Shown one piece after another: positions 60,301 to 64,000 of a stretch of 64,000 bases of DNA; position 1 is the stretch's first letter; every line of letters starts with the position of its first letter. The stretch comes from Rhytidiadelphus loreus (lineage: Eukaryota; Streptophyta; Bryopsida; Hypnales; Hylocomiaceae): positions 72,601,839-72,665,838 of the forward strand of contig OX344761.1 in NCBI GenBank assembly GCA_947034895.1. Reading direction: 5' to 3'. The position numbers and the translations under genes are program-made. The notes beneath the pieces were generated by a model, which searched no databases, was not told the DNA's origin, and worked only from the letters and a program-made list of their open reading frames with translations.

Positions 60301-63300
60301 TACTTTTGGCTCATTTTAACATTTTTTGTAGCAAATCGTTCCGTACCACTATTGGTAAAAGCTCTGTTAGTGAAATTAGTGGAGAGTTTTCTCTTGAAGA
60401 TCAGCACAATTTTTTTCACTATTGCAGGTATTCGGGTGCGTCTTTCCGAGTCCGGGATTGTGCAAGAGGCTTGTCTGGCGTATGGAGGAGTGGCTGCGGT
60501 CGTCGCCGTTCCGAGGAAGACCATGGAGTGGCTGAAAGGGAAGCCATGGGATCAGGAAACTTTAAAGCAAACGCTATCGCTTCTTGAAGAGGAGATATTC
60601 ATGGCGGATGGTGCACCTGGCGGAATGGTGCAGTTTCGCCGTTCCTTGATCTCGAGCTTCTTCTTCAAATTCTTTTTGCATACGACCTACAAGCTCGAGG
60701 CACATATGAATTTTAAGCATGAGCTTCCGGAGAGCTACCGGTCAGCAGTGGCGCCGTATGAGCGTGAGCCTTCCCGGGGGATTCAAGTGTTTCAGACGTT
60801 GCCGAATGCCACTGCTGTTGGCTTGCCGTTCCAGCACCAGTCCGCGAATTTGCAGGTCAGTGGTGATTTCTTACAATTGTTTTTTTCGGCATGACTCTCT
60901 TTTTTTCTTGAGAGTTATATGCCACCTTTGATACAAAAGAACAGAATATTCCCGTTCTCATGCATCATTTTTCCTTTCTGTTTTTGAAGACTGTTTTAAA
61001 GCTTTAATTATACATACAAAGATTGTAAAACCTTAGATAATCGTAACAGTTGTTGCTGAATTTGAAACTAGAGACTGACAATATTCTATTTTCATGTTAA
61101 AAAGGATGTTATATGGTGTGTTCTTTCAAAAATACATTCCGGTTCAGATTACCGTTTTTTTGGAGGTGTTCGAATCTTTCTGATGCGTGTCGGGCAAAAT
61201 TTTTGTGTCAAATCACCCAGGTAACAGGAGAGGCGGAGTATGTGGACGACGTAGCCATGCCAGTGCATGGACTGCACGCTGCGTTGGTGTTGAGCACCAA
61301 GCCCCACGCCAAGCTTGTATCAGTCGACGCATCAGGAGCTGAGAATCAACCAGGTTTCGCAGGCTTCTTTTCGGCCAAAGACATACCAGGGGCGAATGAC
61401 ATCGGCGCTATCAGACACGACGAGGAGGTGTTTGCCACAACGGAGGTCACCTGCGTTGGTCAGGTGATTGGAGTCGTGGTCGCTGACACACACGAGAATG
61501 CGAAAGACGCGGCTCGGAAAGTGAAGATCGTGTACGAGGATCTTCCTGCAATTCTGGACTTGGATCAAGCGGTGGCAGCCAATTCATTTTTAGAAGACCG
61601 TACTCTGGAAATGGGCGACGTCGATGCTTTCTTTGCACATGCGAAAGGGAATGAGGACATTCTCGTGGCGGAAGGAGAGGTTCGCATGGGGGGACAGGAG
61701 CATTTCTATTTGGAGCCTAATAGTACTCTCATCTGGACTACTGATGCTGGGAATGAGGTGCATATGGTTTCTTCAACGCAGGCTCCGCAGAAACACCAGA
61801 GATACGTTTCGCATGTACTTGGTATTCCGCAGAATAAAGTGGTTTGCAAGCTGAAGCGCATTGGTGGTGGCTTTGGAGGGAAGGAAACGCGGTCTGCGTT
61901 TATTACTGCTGCTGCTTGTGTGCCGTCATATTTGTTGCAGAGGCCAGTGAGAATTACTCTTGACAGGGACATGGATATGGCCATCACTGGTCAGCGCCAT
62001 GCTTTCATGGCGAAATATAAGGTGCTCTCCCTTTCTTAACTTCAAAATATGGTAGAGGATATTATTTGTGCATTTTTATTTAATATAAATATGTAAAGAG
62101 TATGCTTTCATTCGTTGGGAGATCAGTATAGAGCTGTGGAGAGATCACTCTGGGTTCAAAAGTCAAACTCTCCTTGAGATGTTTCTCACTCAAGATGGGG
62201 GTTCTCGACCACCTCTGATCTTTCCATTCAAAGATCAGTGGCCGAAGACATGCAGCCAAGACACGTTTACACCCAACTTTCTAATTGGAGGCCAACCAAT
62301 TTTTGTTGGAAGAGATGAGTTGCTGTTGGTAACAGGGGATCAGATCCCTGACGGCTTTAGTATCTTCTTCCCTAGTGACTTTCGTAAACTGACGTGTTTT
62401 TTATTCTCGCAGGTTGGTTTCACCAAGGAAGGCAAGATTTTAGCGCTGGAGATCGACATGTTCAACAACGCTGGGAACTCCCTCGATCTTTCAGGGTCGG
62501 TTCTAGAGAGGGCCATGTTCCACTCGGACAATGTTTATAGAATCCCGGACATGCGGGTACGGGGCAGGTGTTGTTTCTCCAACCTGTCCAGTAACACGGC
62601 ATTCCGAGGGTTTGGGGGTCCTCAGGGAATGCTGATTGTGGAGAACTGGATTGACCGTATTGCAAGTGAAGTAGGACGGCGCCCTGAAGAAATACGGGTT
62701 TGTCTGCAATCTCAAAACTTCTCAAGATTTGTTTGTCTCTTAGAAATAGTCATATCTGGAGTAAACCTTCGTATTTAGAAGTGTGGACTCAGTGAAGTGC
62801 TTTGGTTTGTTCAGGAAATCAATTTCCAAGTGGAGGGTCAAGAGCTACACTATGGACAGCTACTCGAAGTTTCTCGGCATCACGGTGTGTGGAACGAGTT
62901 GAAGAAAAATTGTGAATTTGAGAAGCGATTGGCCGAAGTAGAAGCCTTCAACAGAGAGCATCGTTGGAAGAAGCGGGGTGTGGCGATGATTCCCACGAAG
63001 TTCGGCATTTCATTCACCACCAAGTTCCTCAACCAGGTAGGTTCAAATGCTTAATTAATCCTCAATTTTTCCATCACAAACGAAACCTCCTTCCCCCATT
63101 AGATTGGCAAAGTTTTTAGTTGTATATGAAGTTTGATTGTTAGTATCCTTCGTGTTAACATGATATTACATTGGCAGAGATCTATCAAGTTAATATTAAG
63201 TTATCACTATGTTAACCTTGTTTTGACATTAGTTCAACATTATCTTAAATGTTCATCATAATTTATCATTAATCATGTTACATTGACATGTTCTGTTAGA

Positions 63301-63710
63301 GTAACTTAAAATTTCCCGTGAAAATTTTTGAATTTAATAGGGGATCTTTTGAGATGTTCGAAGGTTTAATCTCTGACGCCATTCCCTAATGTAATCTGTG
63401 GTTCTGGGTTCAGGCTGGAGCTCTGGTGCAAGTCTACACAGATGGAACGGTGTTGGTCAGTCATGGAGGGGTCGAAATGGGGCAAGGCCTTCACACAAAG
63501 ATGGCGCAAATCGCCGCAACTGAGTTTAATATCGCCCTGAAGGATGTTTTTATCTCTGAGACTGCCACTGATAAGGTTCCAAATTCCTCCCCCACCGCTG
63601 CTTCTGCAAGTGCGGATATGTATGGAGGAGCTGTGCTTGATGCCTGCAAGCAGATCAAGGAACGCATGGACCCCATTGCTGCAAATGGCAACTACGCCAC
63701 CTTCGCTGAT
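57345..63710 (+). CDS. XDH: Xanthine dehydrogenase, 5' part (ten exons)
   Basis: Oxidises hypoxanthine and xanthine to urate in purine breakdown; a cytosolic or peroxisome-linked molybdo-flavoenzyme. Exons with consistent phase and GT..AG borders: 57345-57495, 57632-57731, 57856-57964, 58505-59119, 59510-59945, 60428-60855, 61221-62021, 62413-62697, 62815-63036, 63414-63710; together 1148 codons of a family near 1350-1370. The start MGSLDAPS fits plant homologues. Visible: first [2Fe-2S] cysteines C61, C66, C69, C91 (CGEGGCGAC); second C131, C134, C167, C169 ([17 protein letters not shown]); FAD segment GGNTEVGIE (293-301) and [13 protein letters not shown]; molybdopterin motifs [11 protein letters not shown] (Q772), [11 protein letters not shown] and FRGFGGPQG (R945). 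The catalytic Glu region lies beyond the window, after donor GT at 63711. No damage seen. Exons are GC-richer than the surroundings. Confidence 0.96.
58254..58335. other. Perfect 18-bp hairpin in XDH intron 3
   Basis: CGTGAAAGTAGAGCCTCA (58254-58271) and its exact inverse (58318-58335) enclose a 46-base loop. It lies within the intron 57965-58504. It could be a small foldback, an RNA hairpin or a miRNA-like precursor; the sequence alone does not decide. Confidence 0.75.
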
Positions 63711-64000
63711 GTATGAAATCTGACATCCCCAAACACTTTCTCCATATTAACTCACCCTACATTCCCATCTCTATTTTTCTGTTTGGGTTGGTTGATTGCA
63801 CCAGTTTCGTAGCACTTTTCTATAGGATCTCTTGTTACATATCTGATGTACTAATTTTAATAATTTAAAAAACGAGGAAACCTAGGCATGCTGGATTTTC
63901 TGTAGTATCACCAGCTTAGATCTATTGATCTACTCGTCATGAGTCCATAATCAACTTCGAATACAATGCATTCGACAGTCCCACCGTTCTCTAACGTGTT
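63711..64000. other. XDH: XDH intron 10, start
   Basis: Begins with donor GTATGA. No acceptor followed by a recognisable next exon (expected to continue with an FQRID-like or similar stretch) is visible before the window ends, so the gene continues to the right. Confidence 0.7.

Overview
The window is nuclear DNA of a land plant. It holds spliced genes with GT..AG introns, a plant-type xanthine dehydrogenase, ankyrin-repeat proteins with a C-terminal four-helix membrane (PGG-type) domain, AT-rich intergenic DNA and a very high density of short terminal-inverted-repeat (TIR) transposons. I cannot place the clade. Nothing looks bacterial, and I saw no CRISPR array, rRNA or tRNA gene, and no gag/pol reading frame of an LTR retrotransposon.

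Layout. From 1 to about 38,200 lie three tandem diverged copies of an ankyrin-gene unit: unit A (1-16,391), unit B (16,392-27,822) and unit C (27,823 to about 38,200). Each unit starts with a GC-richer leader block, then a reiterated leader module ending in a splice-donor-like site, a presumed 5' intron, and a single-exon ankyrin/membrane gene. A (2834-4651) and C (30737-32563) are intact. B (21190-22170) is a pseudogene with two in-frame stops, an internal deletion and loss of the membrane domain. A and C share roughly 5 kb of downstream flank. A and B share a block (12,200-16,391 and 25,450-27,822) that leads into the next unit. Because the units are paralogous, many insertions in one unit can be read against an empty site in another.

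From about 38,200 to 55,500 I recognise no intact gene. This stretch is a layered graveyard of DNA transposons: elements bounded by TTAA, CACTA-type elements, short MITEs, a 270-bp CT microsatellite and simple AT repeats.

From 55,600 to the right edge the DNA becomes gene-like. A GC-rich patch and five diverged tandem repeats of about 230 bp lead to the start of a xanthine dehydrogenase gene (57345 onward). Ten exons (1148 codons) are visible and the 3' part is outside the window. Both [2Fe-2S] clusters, the FAD segment and most of the molybdopterin domain are present and intact.

One smaller relic was found by reading other frames: an exon of a Bet v 1/major-latex-like protein on the minus strand (24901-25071), frameshifted.

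Most notable are the swarm of TTAA-bounded elements (piggyBac-like target signature, one case supported by a near-perfect empty site), the reiterated leader modules of the ankyrin genes, the contrast between diverged ankyrin repeats and a nearly identical membrane domain, and a perfect 18-bp hairpin inside a xanthine dehydrogenase intron.
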